Shown: in pieces, positions 49,801 through 62,410 of the stretch
Layout: every line of letters begins with the position of its first letter
How positions within the stretch are numbered: the first letter of the stretch is position 1
From: Acanthopleura granulata
Taxonomy: Eukaryota > Mollusca > Polyplacophora > Chitonida > Chitonidae
Assembly: GCA_016165875.1 (NCBI GenBank)
Contig: JABBOT010000029.1
Coordinates: forward strand, 1,534,639 to 1,598,638
Direction: 5' to 3'
Length of the DNA stretch: 64,000 nt
The notes under the pieces: generated by a model
Told to the model about the DNA's origin: nothing
The model's input: only the letters and a program-made list of their open reading frames with translations
Databases searched by the model: none
Position numbers and translations under genes: made by a program

Positions 49801-51798
49801 GCCAGGTTTCTGTGTTGGAAGCTCCCCTGGGAGGGTCCACCTGGGTGTCCCCGACTACCGAAGAACCGAGATACTGTGTGCTGGTCATTCGCTTTGACAG
49901 CATGAGGAACGCCAACCTGTGGAGCTTCTCCGATCCGATCTTCAAACAACAAGACTGTTTACCTCCTAATGAGATGATCGAGGGATTCATTGTACCCATG
50001 AAGCATCTTCCACCAAGTGGCAAGTATTTCACGTAGTATTATTACTGGGCATAAATTAAAGACTGGTTGAAAGAAGTCATTATCGCGCTGAAATGATTTT
50101 TCATTTATCACCAAAAAGCTCTTTCATCTTGGTCTTGTTCTTATGAGTCTAACTTCATCATAATATTTCGGCAAAAACGCAAAGTTCATATTTGAAAATA
50201 CAATGTGCAGAGGCAATACACTATCACGTTCTGAACAAAGGATTTATTTATTTATTTATTTGATTGATGTTTTACGTCGTACTTAAGAATATTTGACTGA
50301 TACGACGGCGGCCAGCATTATGGTGAGAGAAAACCGGTGAGAGGAAATCGGGCAGAGCACGGGGAAAACACACGACCATCCCCAGGTTGCTGGCATCGGC
50401 AAAGGAGTTTCTTGCAGAAAATGTTTTGACACGTTCATTCATTCTTTACTCATAATACTATGTGTGTTATAAACAGGTTATGTAGATGACACCTGGCTTT
50501 GTGTTTCGTACATTTCTGACAAATGTAGTGGCATTGGGATGTATTTTATGGTCTTTTGTATGCGGATGCGGCGTAGTCAAGAGGTTTTCGGGCACCTGTC
50601 CAAGGGCGGTAGTTTTCATCCAAGCTCTGTTCCATACAGTACAGAGACATAACTAATGGATATAACCTCTCCTGTCTCGTGAGCAGATTGTAAGACGTTC
50701 ACCGTGATGAACATTCGTAACGTGCGCGACCCTCAGTCCTTCCAGGAGTGCTACATCGACGAGGTGGTCCCCCTACTGGACGAAAACAACGTGGAGCAAG
50801 GTGTAGTGTCCACGGACGAAGTGGAGCCACTGCGCAGGTCCTGGGTCAAGAAAGGAGACTTCATCTTCGTGCACCAGGCCAGACAGCCGGGCAGCTTGAT
50901 AAATGTCTTCAACTCAGGTAACCTTATTATGAAACTGTTCAGATGTTTTGATGAATGTTTTTCCTGTGTAATTGTTATTCAGAATTTTTCCAATTCCTGC
51001 AAACTTACTTTGACTGATTGATTATTGTCTATGTGTGATTTGTTTGTGGCTTTGGTCATATTCCAGTGGTGTCTTCTTGAGGCAGTGGAGCGCGGTATGG
51101 TGCTGCCTCTGAAAAGTCATGCTGAAGACACCAGATGTAACGCCCCACTTAGTTCCATGGTATATTTTGACACTTTACCAGTATGGCTTCCGATGAGTAT
51201 AAGATATAAATTCTTAATGCAGCATTTATTTCGTTCACGTGCAACTTCAAAAACGATTATTTGCGCATTAAGCAGCAGTTTTGTTCCACTTGTGATTTGA
51301 GTTCGACTGCACAGTAGATTTCGTCGGCCATGTTCTTTTCTAATAACGTCGTCACTGCATTCTGTTTTAAAGAGTTTGGCATTCGCCAATTGTTTTACCA
51401 CGATGATCAGTTTTGGTACAGATTGTGGAAATCATAATCTGGTGGCATTAACTCTCAAATTATTGATTAAAGGGATTTTTACACGATAATCATGATTATT
51501 GGAAATATTTTGGTATTGACAAATACTTCTGTGTACTATTACCATTAACTGCTGTTACAGGTTTTTGTACCAGCCAAATGACCTTCACGAAGATCCTGGT
51601 CCAATTTTGGCATTTCTATATTTTCTTCATTAGTATTACTACAGATGTTGGCACTCTGTGATTTTTAACGTGGACATCAATATTCATGTTACAGAGGCTT
51701 ACTCGCGCCTGTGTGCAGACCGAGAGAATTGGGCAGAGTGCGAGACTCTGATGTTCACTGTCAGCCGAGAGCCTTTCCGGTCTGCAAGAAGACGCTAG
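46850..51798 (+). CDS. Two-domain DUF1330-like (dimeric alpha/beta-barrel) protein, five exons
   Basis: Exons 46850-46861, 49244-49378, 49806-50019, 50687-50917 and 51695-51798 join to 696 nt, encoding 231 residues. The frame is continuous across phases 0, 0, 1, 1. Exon 1 codes only MSQM before GTAAGC. Intron 3 uses a GC donor (GTG|GCAAGT); no GT donor fits the frame there. Residues about 20-110 (KIIENYKGTIIGLAEKVSVL; EEPRYCVLVIRFDSM; WSFSDPIFKQQ) resemble the core of DUF1330 proteins: a Tyr/Gly turn, a Val-Leu-Glu strand and a hydrophobic strand ending in a Phe. Residues about 125-231 (NIRNVRDPQSFQECYIDEVV; GDFIFVHQARQPGSLINVF; SEAYSRLCADRENWAECETL) look like a second, diverged copy. Such barrels are usually small cytosolic proteins of unclear enzymatic role. 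There is no signal peptide. A polyadenylation signal AATAAA occurs near 52.74 kb. Gene structure is well supported; the family is an inference. Confidence 0.7.
46862..49243 (+). other. Intron 1 of the alpha/beta-barrel gene
   Basis: A GT-AG intron of 2.4 kb containing two SINE-derived pieces (about 48628-48745 and 48751-48946) and otherwise unrecognised sequence. The short open frames here have no support. Confidence 0.6.
48751..48946 (+). repeat. SINE, family 2
   Basis: tRNA-like head CCGCCTCGGTGGCCTGGTGA, then the family-2 body (GCCTCGCTTGGCGCTCAGCC, GAGGAAACAGGACTGGTCG), then AAATTGTTGAGTGCGACTTA and (CATA)n. Confidence 0.75.
50249..50395 (-). repeat. Truncated SINE, family 1 (in intron 3)
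   Basis: (TTTA)n tail, TTTTACGTCGTACTTAAGAA and CCAGCATTATGGTGAGAG, with a short internal duplication of the GAGAG-AAACCGG segment. Cut after about 150 bp. Confidence 0.8.
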
Positions 51799-53397
51799 CT
51801 GTCGACCACAAATACTTCAGCGAGATACACAGGCACTCATACATGAATTCAGGAACTACATTCTAAGACCTCTTTTACAATGTTCCTTTCGCGTTAATTA
51901 ACTGTGAATCCTATAATGTGACAGGCCCATGTCCACAGAAACCGTTACTGAAACTCAAATCTTAATTTTAATGTCACTGCAATAGTTACCTTTTGTCGAC
52001 GAACTTCACAATATTTAAGATATTCATGACTTTAAATCCATGTATCCAAAAACTGAAAAGAAAAGTTTAAATCACGTTTAAGTTTTTAGACAAATATGCT
52101 AGTACCTCTAGCGATTTATATATGCTAAAGTTATGTGAACGTAATCTTATCGATTGTCTTTCAACTCGTAGGTCTACAAGAGGTCAGTGCGTGAGTCCAG
52201 TTACTAGTATCTGTATAACACAAACGCATGAGAGTAAAGAGATGATATGCTATTACAAATATAGATCCCCTACATCTCGTAACACAAGCTTACTAATACC
52301 TCAAAGTATTGCACTATAGTTTGTTTGCTCGGGTCATTCTGAGAGCAGACATACGGTACTGTCGAGATAAAATGTCACCAAATATTGACGGAGGCACGTG
52401 TATAGTATTATTAGGCACACGTGGTGTTATAATGGTAGCATGGCGCGCGTTAAACTTTTCACGCCTGGACACATCGAAAGTCTGTCTTCAGAGCTTATAT
52501 ATGCAAAGTAGAACCATATCCGTATACGCTACCGTTGAGGGTGCGTATACATATAGTCAATTATTCTTCCCTTAGGCTTCCTGCGCACACTTTTGTACCG
52601 AAAAAATCATATATGTCTCATAGAATCTTTGGAGGAAGAGGAATGAAAGGGCCTCCTTTTGGTTAACAGTCATTAAGCAAGTTATTTGATACCTTCTATC
52701 TCCATTCAAATATTGTTGAACCTTAACATTCATCACGTAATAAATGATTGTCGTCGTTGTTCTAAAACAATGACGCAGTATTGGTTTTTTTTGTTTTGTT
52801 TTTTGTTTTTGTTTTTTTATTTAGCGCACTATTTTAGTGACTTGTTTATATAATAGTGAATACAAAGCTGAAAAAAAAATCAGTGTACCAACGCATTTTA
52901 ATATGAATACGCAAACTACTCCTCCTTCCAACACTGGGGTGAATTGGAATTACTGTACTTTGGGTTGGAATATTGCACCATCGAGCTTGTCTAGTACACA
53001 TGCCACGGCACCGTGCCTCACTATACCTACGTAATATTTACCTGTTTTTTATTTATTCAGTTTGACTTTCATGACATGACAGTTTTTCAGTAAATGCATG
53101 TTTAAAATGATGCATTTTCCTTTGTTTAAGAACAAGTCATGACCGGAATTTATCAAGTCGACCTTTAAGATTGAAAATGGGACCCAGCTTAGCTTGATTA
53201 ATTCTCTTCCAAATGTATATATGTTTCCTTGATGGACCTCAAATCATGTATTAAATTGGTCTGATTTATAATTGATACAGCATGATTGTATAGCACTCAT
53301 CTTGTAGATATATGATAAATTATTCTTTTATTTTATGAAAATATATGCATATATCTTGTCTTAATTCTTTCTTGTTGGTCTTTTTATTTATGACATG
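51799..53397. other. 3' flank of the alpha/beta-barrel gene
   Basis: No further gene is seen. It holds the probable 3' untranslated region (AATAAA near 52.74 kb) and a T-rich (TTTTTG)n stretch at about 52.78-52.82 kb. Confidence 0.5.
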
Positions 53398-53758
53398 GGA
53401 GCTGGTCATGGCCGAGTGGTTAAGGTGCTTTCACCTCTAGCATTCACGGCGTTCAGGTTTAAAATCGGCCTTGCCGGGATAAGGAACGTGCAGGCTCCCG
53501 CGTTCAGACGCTTGGAGACAATAAATGGTCTGTGACGCTCGCGTGGCAGCTTGCGTGGTCTACTTTCGCCGAAGACCACTTTTCTTCATAGGGTGTGCAT
53601 GTCTCATTCTGTACTTCACGTGGGAAAGATCGACAGTAACTTAGCAAAGGTCACCGAGTTTATGCCGAGCACCCCGGCTTCTTCTATCCGTAAAACACAC
53701 CCCCATCGTGTAAGTCAAAAGCTTTGTGTGGGCTTTAACAATAGTTAAATACTCTGGT
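53398..53758 (+). repeat. SINE with tRNA-Leu/Ser-like head (family 3)
   Basis: Begins GGAGCTGGTCATGGCCGAGTGGTTAAGGTGC, with A-box TGGCCGAGTGG and an eroded B-box (CAGGTTTAAAATC). The 290 bp body then ends TGTGTGGGCTTTAACAATAG. The head resembles a long-variable-arm tRNA; the attached body shows it is a SINE. Confidence 0.65.
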
Positions 53759-53923
53759 ACACTAATAAATATTTATGAGATGTTCTCGCGCTGACTACAG
53801 GCCCGCACAAGAGCACTTCTCAGGGTTGTGTCCCCTTTATAGCTATCGTTACACGCTGTGAGCGCATTAACGAACAAATGCAGGACGAAAGCAACACTTA
53901 ATGAGAATCGCCTGATTTACGTA

Positions 53924-54128
53924 TATTTATTTAATTATTTCATTGTTGTTTTACGTCGTATCGAGAGTATTTTACTTATACGATTGCGGCCAGCATTATG
54001 GTGGAAGGAAACCGGGCAGAGCAAGGGGGAAACCCACGATCACCCACCGGTTGCTGGCAGACCTTCCCGCGTGCCTCCAGCGAGGGAGCCGGCATGAGCT
54101 GGGCTTGAACTCACAGTAACCGCAGTGG
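53924..54128 (-). repeat. SINE, family 1
   Basis: Tail TTGTTGTTTTACGTCGTA, core CCAGCATTATGGTGGAAGGA and body GGGCTTGAACTCACAGTAAC, lacking most of the head. Confidence 0.82.
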
Positions 54129-56221
54129 TTGGATTTATATGTACATATAGTATGAAAACAACCATCCATACTCTTACATGCAAAGTGGAAAGTGTGGCGT
54201 TAAACAACAATGAAATAAGTTAATAAGTAAATATGTTCTCAGCTGTATTCCTGTAGGGTTTTCACAGTGATAACTTGGTGCCAGTCTGACTATTGCTAGT
54301 GCATTACCGTGGATGAGGGAGACAACACTGAATCAGCCTTTCCCTGCTCTTGTACACTTCTTCGTGCGTCTTAATGGCAACAACACGCCTAAATTGTTTT
54401 CGTATGAAAGAGTCTTTCACATACCCTCAATGTGAAACATCATGAACCCCATTACAAGGGGGGTTGTAATATTAGTTTTTATGGATGTGAATAAATGAAG
54501 AAAAGACAAATATTAGTCATCTTATGTACAAACACACATAGACTTGCAGTATCCCCCGGGCTCGCGGCTAGAGTAGGGGCCTGTATATTAGACCTTTTTA
54601 CTCAAGGGAACGAGACGTACATAATTCACGAGGTGAATCACCCTGAAAATACAGCGACGGTAACTTTAAAAAAAAGTTAAAACACAAAAATTAATACATT
54701 ATAGCTTATGCCTCATGACTGAAGAGGCACATCCTTGTAAATATAAATCAATTATTGCTTAAAATCGCAGCAGATTATGATAAATGATCCTTTAGTGTGT
54801 TTTTATGAACCATCTACAGGCTGTTATCACGGACCACTGAGTCAGGAGTATGCATGCTCACATGCATAAAATAAAAACCAATTCCCCAGTTAATGAACTA
54901 TGATTAATGTTAGCATGAGAGGCAGCTCTTGGTGGGTCGAGTCATGAAATCATACAGCGGGATGAAGAAATACTTCACCTGCTTACTACATACTCCACAT
55001 GTGTACCAGTGTTGCGATGTTAGCATACATATAGTCACGAAGAATATATATGTTGTCTAATTAGTAGAATAGCTGGACCTAGTAGGTTTTTATTCTCTCT
55101 TTATCCCGAATGCATGCGTGACGGCGCCGTTATACAAAGGTTTATGAGATATAACATATAGGCCCATATGATCTTCGTTTATCAGAAGTCTGTACTTCAT
55201 TGTCACATGACACGTACTGCTGTCTGGGTGATGATAAAATAACAAAGCACAATGTGCACACCTTTTGGGGGGGGGGGGAAATGGTGTTTATGAGAAGTTA
55301 AATCAGCATGATTCAGTAAGTGCTTCTGTACACATACAGACGACACAAATTAGATAACGCCCAGACAACTGTCACTTCTGGTCGACATGACATTTCTGGC
55401 TTCTACATTGCTCAATAAATGTTCACTTATACAACGGCAGTGGTTAGGTTTCTGGGTGGAAGGAATCGGAGCTCCCGCACTAAATCACCGACCTTCGCCA
55501 TCAGGTATCTGTCAAGCGCTGTTTCGTTGTTCTTTCCTTAAAGAAGAAAGAACTTCTCGTGTTTTCAACAAGGATAAATCAAGAAGCTGAATGCGAAATG
55601 AACGAAAACCATCCAGAAAACTACCAAACGTTAGGCATATGAATAAGTGCCGATTACGAGCAGCGTTCAGTGTATGGGGAACCTCTCGCCTTCAAGTAAT
55701 TTGGGCCTAACGGTTTGTTCTTTGGGGACCATATTGCGCGGTAAAGAATGCTCAGTTACCACATGAATATATGCTGTTAAATGTTATGAATAAAAGAGGG
55801 ATTATAATAAATACGCCATATTTAACATTTAAAGTTTTGAAAAAAGTATAATCAAGGAAAATTTAATAAAAAATGTATACAGTGAGTGTAATAAACTTGG
55901 GTTGCCTGCTCGGAATACTATTTGGCGCTGTCTTTATTTCACTGTTGTTAACTTTAGCATCTTATATGTACTCAAGACTTTTTCACTTAAATATGGTCAG
56001 TTGTATAGGCGGAAGTATAACCCAAGTGAGGGGTTAAACCACCGGATTCCGGCAAGTCATGGCTGAACTTCTCCCATGCTGTCACTGATCAGAGCACACG
56101 CTGCACATATTAAGTTTGAAGGTAAGTGCAAGATCTCTATCGAATTTCATGTCAGACCATCCATAAACTGTCCTATGACTTCAGTCGGGACAATTTACTG
56201 CTGAATGAAGAAGAGTGGAAT
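54129..56221. other. Gene-free stretch
   Basis: Nothing coding is recognised. Contains a G-run at about 55.27 kb and a degenerate SINE-like fragment at about 55.39-55.52 kb similar to 48.63-48.74 kb. Confidence 0.45.
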
Positions 56222-56447
56222 GGGGTGGTATTGCTCCCTGGCCCATGCAGGTGCCTCTCACCAATGCGGTCGATGTGAGTTCAAGTCCAGCTCATGCTGG
56301 CTTCATCTACCGCAGCACGTGGGAAGGTCTGCCAGCAATCTGCACGTCGGCTCTGTCCGATTTTCTCCCACCATGATACTGGCTTCCGTCGTATCAGCGA
56401 AATATTTTCGAGTACGGCGTAAAACACGAATCAAATAAATAAGTAAA
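56222..56447 (+). repeat. SINE, family 1
   Basis: Plus orientation: GAGTTCAAGTCCAGCTCATG, CACGTGGGAAGGTCTGCCAG, GCGAAATATTTTCGAGTACG and an (AAAT)n tail. Confidence 0.82.
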
Positions 56448-58746
56448 TAAGTCCTGAAAGAGATCCCTGGAGACTGGGCATTCTGAAGAGTTCTCAGTCC
56501 GTCCCTGGGACTGAACAACTAGTGTCTCATAGTGAGTCACAGACAAGCATCTTAGGATATAAAAGACTACAGCACAGAAAGTAAATGCAGATCAGTGATA
56601 GTTGGCAAATGGTCACACGTTCCTGTGAAATCCTGCCTCTTGTCAATTTACCTCAGACAGGGATTTATTGTAACTGATCACAAAAGCGTTTGAGTAGCAA
56701 CTTACACGTCCCCTAGCACCATGGCATAGCAGGATTAAAATTGGACTGTGGATGTTAAATGCAGTATATCAGATTTTAGCGGTGTAGAATTATTCCAAAT
56801 GCTGTATTGTCATCACATTTAATACATGTATGCACATTACCATGAAAACAATGCAAATGTACCAGGTTCATCCCACTTGATATCTAAACATCCCCAGTCT
56901 CTATATGTGAATCGTTGCATCTGTCACAATTCATATAAAGAGTATATCTGTGGGAAAGGTGTTATGACAACTTGTGTGCCGGTCAATCAGGTCTCTGATT
57001 ACAAAACTCTATAAACCGTGATCACCGAAAACTAATCCTCAATGATTCAGTATTTATGCTCACAGTCTTTTAGAAGAATAAACATACCGTGTACCTCTCG
57101 GCGGACAATCATCTATAACGGGTACGATGCTGCTCTTAGCCAGCCCACCAGCCTTTCACTTGTGAAGCCACAGGGTCGAATAAAGCTCTTGGTGCTCATA
57201 CGTGCACCAACTGGTTTAGCATGGACACACTTATTTGCATATATATGAACAAAATAAAATAGTAACCATACACTTGCTGTTTAATTTATTTTCTGAGTAA
57301 CCACATACCGCGTGTGTGTAACATATCTATGTGCATTTTTGCGGCCTCTTTTGGCATTGGTTTTGTTATTTTCTTTGTTAAATGTATTGTGACGACAACT
57401 CCATATGCATCTTCACGAGTAATTCTATAGACCAATGGCATATCTTATGCATTGCTATTAGCCTCTTTGTATTTTTTACCTTATTCATGCTTCGTACTGT
57501 CTCATTCCTCAAGGCTGCATTTTGACTACTTCACCTATTATTAGCCAGCATGCACGAATGCACTATGGTTATTTCTGTAGCATTTTAGAAATTGCTGTTG
57601 CCTGCAGACTAAAACAGAAACATAAAAAAGAATTATAAGTACCTTTGACAATAACAATAGATACAAATTGACGCTTCATATATAACAATGCTGTTTGTGG
57701 CAAAAGTAATAGACACTCATTATTTATAGGCGATTTTTGTAGATAAATATGAGAACGAATAATCAAATCAGAAGTCGGAATACAACGGTGCAGAAAATGC
57801 AAAAAAGCGTTTGTTTCTTTCTTATAGCTGTTCTCAACATCCAAAAATTCTGTTTTTGCCGATTGTTTTATACATATAGGTATTTTTGGCATAGACAGTA
57901 CGGTGCACGATGTACAGCTCGATCTGTCCAAGTATATGAGTGATATGGTATATTTCGCTACTGTCAGTCAATGATATCATGCATGGTTTTGCGCTACTTT
58001 GGCAATATTGCACCTGCGTGTGAGAAAGGGAGAGTAGCACACATGCCAGCCAACGTAAGGGGTTTAGTGCTTCACCCAGAACTGCCCACAGCCGTAAAAT
58101 TATTGAGTATTAGTGAAGAATTCCTGAGTAGGGCGTGTCATACATATCCCGTCAAACTAAGCTTATCTTGAGATTGCTTACATAACGTTTGTAAAATTAC
58201 TTCCTTGTGGACAACTTGAATGTTTTTGAGCACTGAATACAACCTGTAGGCCACCGTATATACAGGTCCTCTACTGGTGAACAAAACATGCTACGTGAAC
58301 ACTTCCCTGTTCATAGCTGTCATTTCGAACGCAGATATTTCGAACAGATTTGTGACAGCTTGTCAAAAAGTATTGAATTTCGAGAACAGGAGATTCCGGG
58401 TACGCGATCTATTCAAAACATTGCATTCCTGCAGTACTTAGTTCTTAGATATTCAGTTTTATAGCTTCAGCGGAACATTCCAAGCGGTCTTTGTTTGGCG
58501 GTAGCCGCGCTGCCATAAAGTTTTGTCTGTGTCAGGCTATTTGTCCTATCTGGTACCTTTACAACAAAGACGCCAGCACTGCCGCATATTTAGCAGGCAG
58601 TTAACAACAGTTATAAATTCAGTCAGTCAGTCGACCACTGCACAGCCGTTGTTTGCTGGGCATTTTGATATCAGCTCTATAAATAGTTTGACGGCAACAA
58701 AGCACGGGCTGACGGAGAGAGCAGCTGGAGTTTCATGAAGCCCAAA

Positions 58747-58795
58747 ATAAAAAAAAAAAAAAAAAAAAAGGCGGGCGGGGGGGCGGGGGCGGTTG
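58747..58795. repeat. Poly(A) plus GGCGGGCGGGGG tract
   Basis: About 20 A followed by four or more G-runs of three or more, which is G-quadruplex-compatible on the plus strand. Confidence 0.8.
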
Positions 58796-58889
58796 GTCCA
58801 TGTACTGTTGATCTATCTTCACCAAAGGGATGGTTTTCTTAAGCACTGAGTTAAATTTCATCTCTTAAATTTGGACTAAAGCAAACCTC

Positions 58890-59020
58890 AAATTAAAAAC
58901 ACCTGAAGGCCTACGATATAAAATTAAAAGCACTATTTAGACCTACGACATATAAAGTTAAAACACTATTCAGGCCTAGACCTACGACATAAAACTAGAA
59001 CACTATTTAGACTTAGGCTG
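58890..59020. repeat. Minisatellite, about 40 bp unit (GACCTACGACATAAAAC)
   Basis: Three to four copies of an AAAACACTATT-AG-CCTACGACATA-type unit. Confidence 0.7.
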
Positions 59021-59986
59021 CTCCGTGGAAGTAAAACCATTATTTACTATAAGATAATAACGCATACATGAAGACAGGAAGACCTTAGTGTTTTTAAGGT
59101 CTTTGTGAATAGAAAACAAAAACCTGATACGGCAGTTTTGGTCTCAAAAAAGGTCTATGGTAAATGTTGGGCTCTATATGTAAGCCTATATGATATACAT
59201 GTAGGCCCACCATGTAACATAGGCCAAGCTAGGCCCAGCAGGTAGGCCTATTTGTTATTTTTTTCTTATACTTGTTCTTCCCATCAGAAAGTTCAACTTT
59301 TTACGTACATACATTCATGAACACATGGCCATAGACCTATATGCTCAGTCATTCTTTGACATCACTGCACAGGTAGGCCTGATTCAACTGTTCATTTTTT
59401 CCCTCTGGCATAAAATGCGTACAGGAACCACTTTCATTACGGTAGCATAAATTGGCATGCCGTAAACAACTAGTACTCGTCTGATAGGAAATGAAGAGCG
59501 AACATAAAACGATGACTCATACTCTATATTGTATACAAGCACATGTATGTATGCCCCATAAATAAGTCTTCAGCCGACCTCAGTTTGTGTCTTGTCTGAC
59601 TGTCGGCAGAGATCGGGCGGGCGACCGTACTGAGCATGCTCAGTGTATTTCCGGCAACAAACTCGAATCACGACGCCTAGGCAAAATAGTTCTGTACGCG
59701 GAGAAGTGATCGGGAAGAGTTGATGCCGACTTAGCTGTTGCTGTGGATAACGTTGTGAAAGTGCTTTAGTTATTGTGTGCACGAACCATACATAATTCTC
59801 AGCACCTGGAGTTTTGTCATCGGTTGACGTGGTGGAAAAAAAAGAGTTCTTCTCTGTGGGCCACCTGGTTGGAGTATCTATGCTCATGCCGCCATTGTAT
59901 TATATGAAAAGGGCCCCGAAGCCCTTCAACTAAAGGTATTTGTGGAATTCGGTGTTATTACGCTCCATGTCTGTGTTGGAGCGGTC

Positions 59987-61736
59987 ATGGACCATTTCGG
60001 TGAGGCGTTGGATAACGATGTGAACCGTTTTACTGAGGATCTAAGCCTTTTCGAAGTCCCGACGCCGAAATCTTACTGGCGAGAAGTGACAGCGAAGAAA
60101 TCGGACACTTCGGCTGGACTGGAGTTCAAGAACAAACAGAGTGTATTTATGGCAGAAGTCCAATCTCCGACACAAACGCAACAGAGGTATACGCTTAAGA
60201 CAATCTGCAACCCAGGTTACTTCACCCCGTTGGACAAAAGTACGGCACTGGCCGTGAATCCCGGCGGAATGCGAGACTCTAAGCCGCCAATCCCCATGGG
60301 AGGGGGTACAGCGGGTATGGGCAGACAGATACCGGTCCAGCATCTTCAGTCCACAGGGGGTCACACGAACCCTCAGGCCCCCACACAGCTCGTCAACGTT
60401 AGCTCCATGACAGACAGCAGAGGGATAGTTATCGGCCCTCCCAAATATCCAGCAGGGAAAAATGTGCTATTGAATAATGCAGGCTACACCCAGTCAGTCA
60501 CTCACTCCGTCACACAGCATTATATATTAGGGGGTGGCATGAACAGTCCTAGCCTACCTAAGGCTGGCTCCAATTACTCCAGCCCACGCTCAAGCCTAGG
60601 AAGTGGGGGTGGGGATTCGAAGAGCTCTAGTCCAAGAACTAGTCTAGCTAACCCTCCGCCACCCCCACCTTACGATCAAAGGTACAGTGGGAGCCCGAGG
60701 TCTAGCATTACTAGTCCACGCTCCAGTCTAAGTGCGGAGTCTAAACATTCAAGTCCAAGAGCAAGTCTGACAGGTGTGCCATTTGACAAATTCCCCAGTC
60801 CACGTACAAGTTATGCTGCTCAACCTGACATACACATTCACATAGGACACCATGCCTCTCACAGTGGGATATCGAGTCTGGGGCCAAAACATGCTCAACC
60901 GACGTCATTACTGAGTGACAATCGTTTTAATGAACCCGCCCCTCCTCCCCCTCCCCCATATCACACGGACATGAGGTTCCGGGCGCTTCCTGCCCACGTG
61001 CCCGCAAGTGTCAGTGTGGGTAATTCTCACCTGGGGTCCAACCATATTCATACATATTCTACCAGTTCTCAAGGACACCCGGTTCATACGTCCGCACACT
61101 ATGTTGTGTCTCCAAATTCCGCAGGCCTACAGAATAGCCAGGGTATACCCGTGAGTTCATCACTGGGTAACAGTACAGTCCATGTGAATTCAGCAGTTCT
61201 TAATTCACATGCACCTGCCAGTGGTCGATTACCACTCCACTATGAGACTGTACCTCCCAGGACGGGTGGACCATCCGAGGCCGAGAAAAAACTTGCCGCT
61301 TTAACTCAACAACTGGAAGACGAAATGTGCATATCTCCGACGGCTAAGAAAGGGCCGGCTCCCCTGCCCCCACAGGAAGCAGGCATGAAGCCACCCCCAC
61401 CCTACCATGGGCCTCACAAAACTGAACCTGTCAGGTACTCGCATGGAAACACAGTGCAGTACTCCAGCCCAGCCATACACACATCTCACCCTCACTTACA
61501 AAGTATGGGTGTGGCCAATAACACTTATCCAGTTAGTTCTGCATTTACACCTCCAAATAGCGTCCAGCATGGAAACAGAAATGTGTCCTCACCCAGCCCA
61601 ACAGGAAGACCACAACTAAATTACCATGTGACTCCACCACCGACAAAGGGACCGACGGAGGCAGAGAGAAAACTGGCGGCTCTCACTCAGCAGCTTGAGG
61701 ATGAAATGGAAAACAACCCTCAGGGCGAATATTTTG
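59987..61736 (+). CDS. Zyxin/LPP/TRIP6-family LIM protein, first coding exon (partial gene)
   Basis: A 1,750 nt exon coding 583 residues, ending at a TTTTG|GTAAGC donor in phase 1. The closing residues, EDEMENNPQGEYFG, are the family's typical linker directly before LIM domain 1, so the LIM exons lie beyond the window. Before it is a long disordered region. At least six SPR[ST]S-type Ser-Pro-Arg motifs lie at about residues 197-271 (possible phosphorylation or 14-3-3 sites). Polyproline stretches lie at about 222-228, 318-324 and 469-474 (possible SH3 or Ena/VASP-type ligands; the classic FPPPP form is absent). The helix KLAALTQQLEDEM occurs twice, at about 431-446 and 557-572. The start at 59987 (MDHFGEALDNDVNRFTEDLS) was chosen over an in-frame ATG 45 bp upstream because the upstream stretch looks unlike family sequence. 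Zyxin-family proteins act at focal adhesions and in the nucleus. The open frame continues 55 codons into the intron as a read-through artefact. Confidence 0.85.
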
Positions 61737-62378
61737 GTAAGCGTAATATTGTCATTGGTCATATCCAAATGATCCTGGACAGACCAATGTTCATGCTAAT
61801 GTTCATTTATATGCATACTTGTGCTTTATGTGTATGGTACCTGTACCACTGTACTTTCACATTTGTTATGAGGGTGTGGTACACCTACTGTATGCGTGTA
61901 TAATATGCATTCATGTGCAACTATGGAGTCGACGTACATACAAGGTACATGTGTGTGCAGTGTGCAGTAAGATTCAGAACGTGATACTTGCACAGGGATC
62001 AAACCATATATATATGCAGTATTTGTCATACTCTACATGCAGGAGCGTGCAGGTACATTACATACATTAATAGATTACATGTAGATTACATGGCGTGGTG
62101 TATGGAATTTTCGCTTTTTTATGTGATGTATGTGAAGCTGGTTCATGAACTGCACGTGTACATGTACATGCTACTGGTTCATGAACTGTGCATGCAACTA
62201 GTTCATAAACTGTAAATGCAACTGGTTCATATACGGTGCATGCAGCTGGTTCATAAACTATATGTGCAGCTGGTTCATAAACTGTACATGCAACTGGTTC
62301 ATGAACTGTGCATGTGTGGATTACTTGCTGGTTCTCAGTCTGATTTAGTGAGCTCTGTCATCATACCTACCCCAGTCC

Positions 62379-62410
<32 letters not shown>

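Larger units (their letters stand above)
56448..59986. other. Gene-free stretch upstream of the zyxin-family gene
   Basis: Holds the dispersed repeat at about 56.57-56.82 kb, a SINE fragment at about 58.03-58.16 kb, an A-run plus G-rich tract (58747-58795) and a tandem repeat at 58.89-59.02 kb. The last few hundred bases should contain the promoter of the downstream gene; no clear TATA box stands at a convincing distance. Confidence 0.45.

Noticed and set aside
53398..53480. Possible tRNA-Leu/Ser gene
   Set aside because: The B-box is eroded and a SINE-like body follows.
60041..60364. 107-codon minus-strand frame
   Set aside because: Antisense shadow of the zyxin-family exon.
61737..61903. 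C-terminal continuation of the zyxin-family frame
   Set aside because: It lies beyond a strong GTAAGC donor exactly where the family's LIM1 boundary falls, so it is intron read-through.
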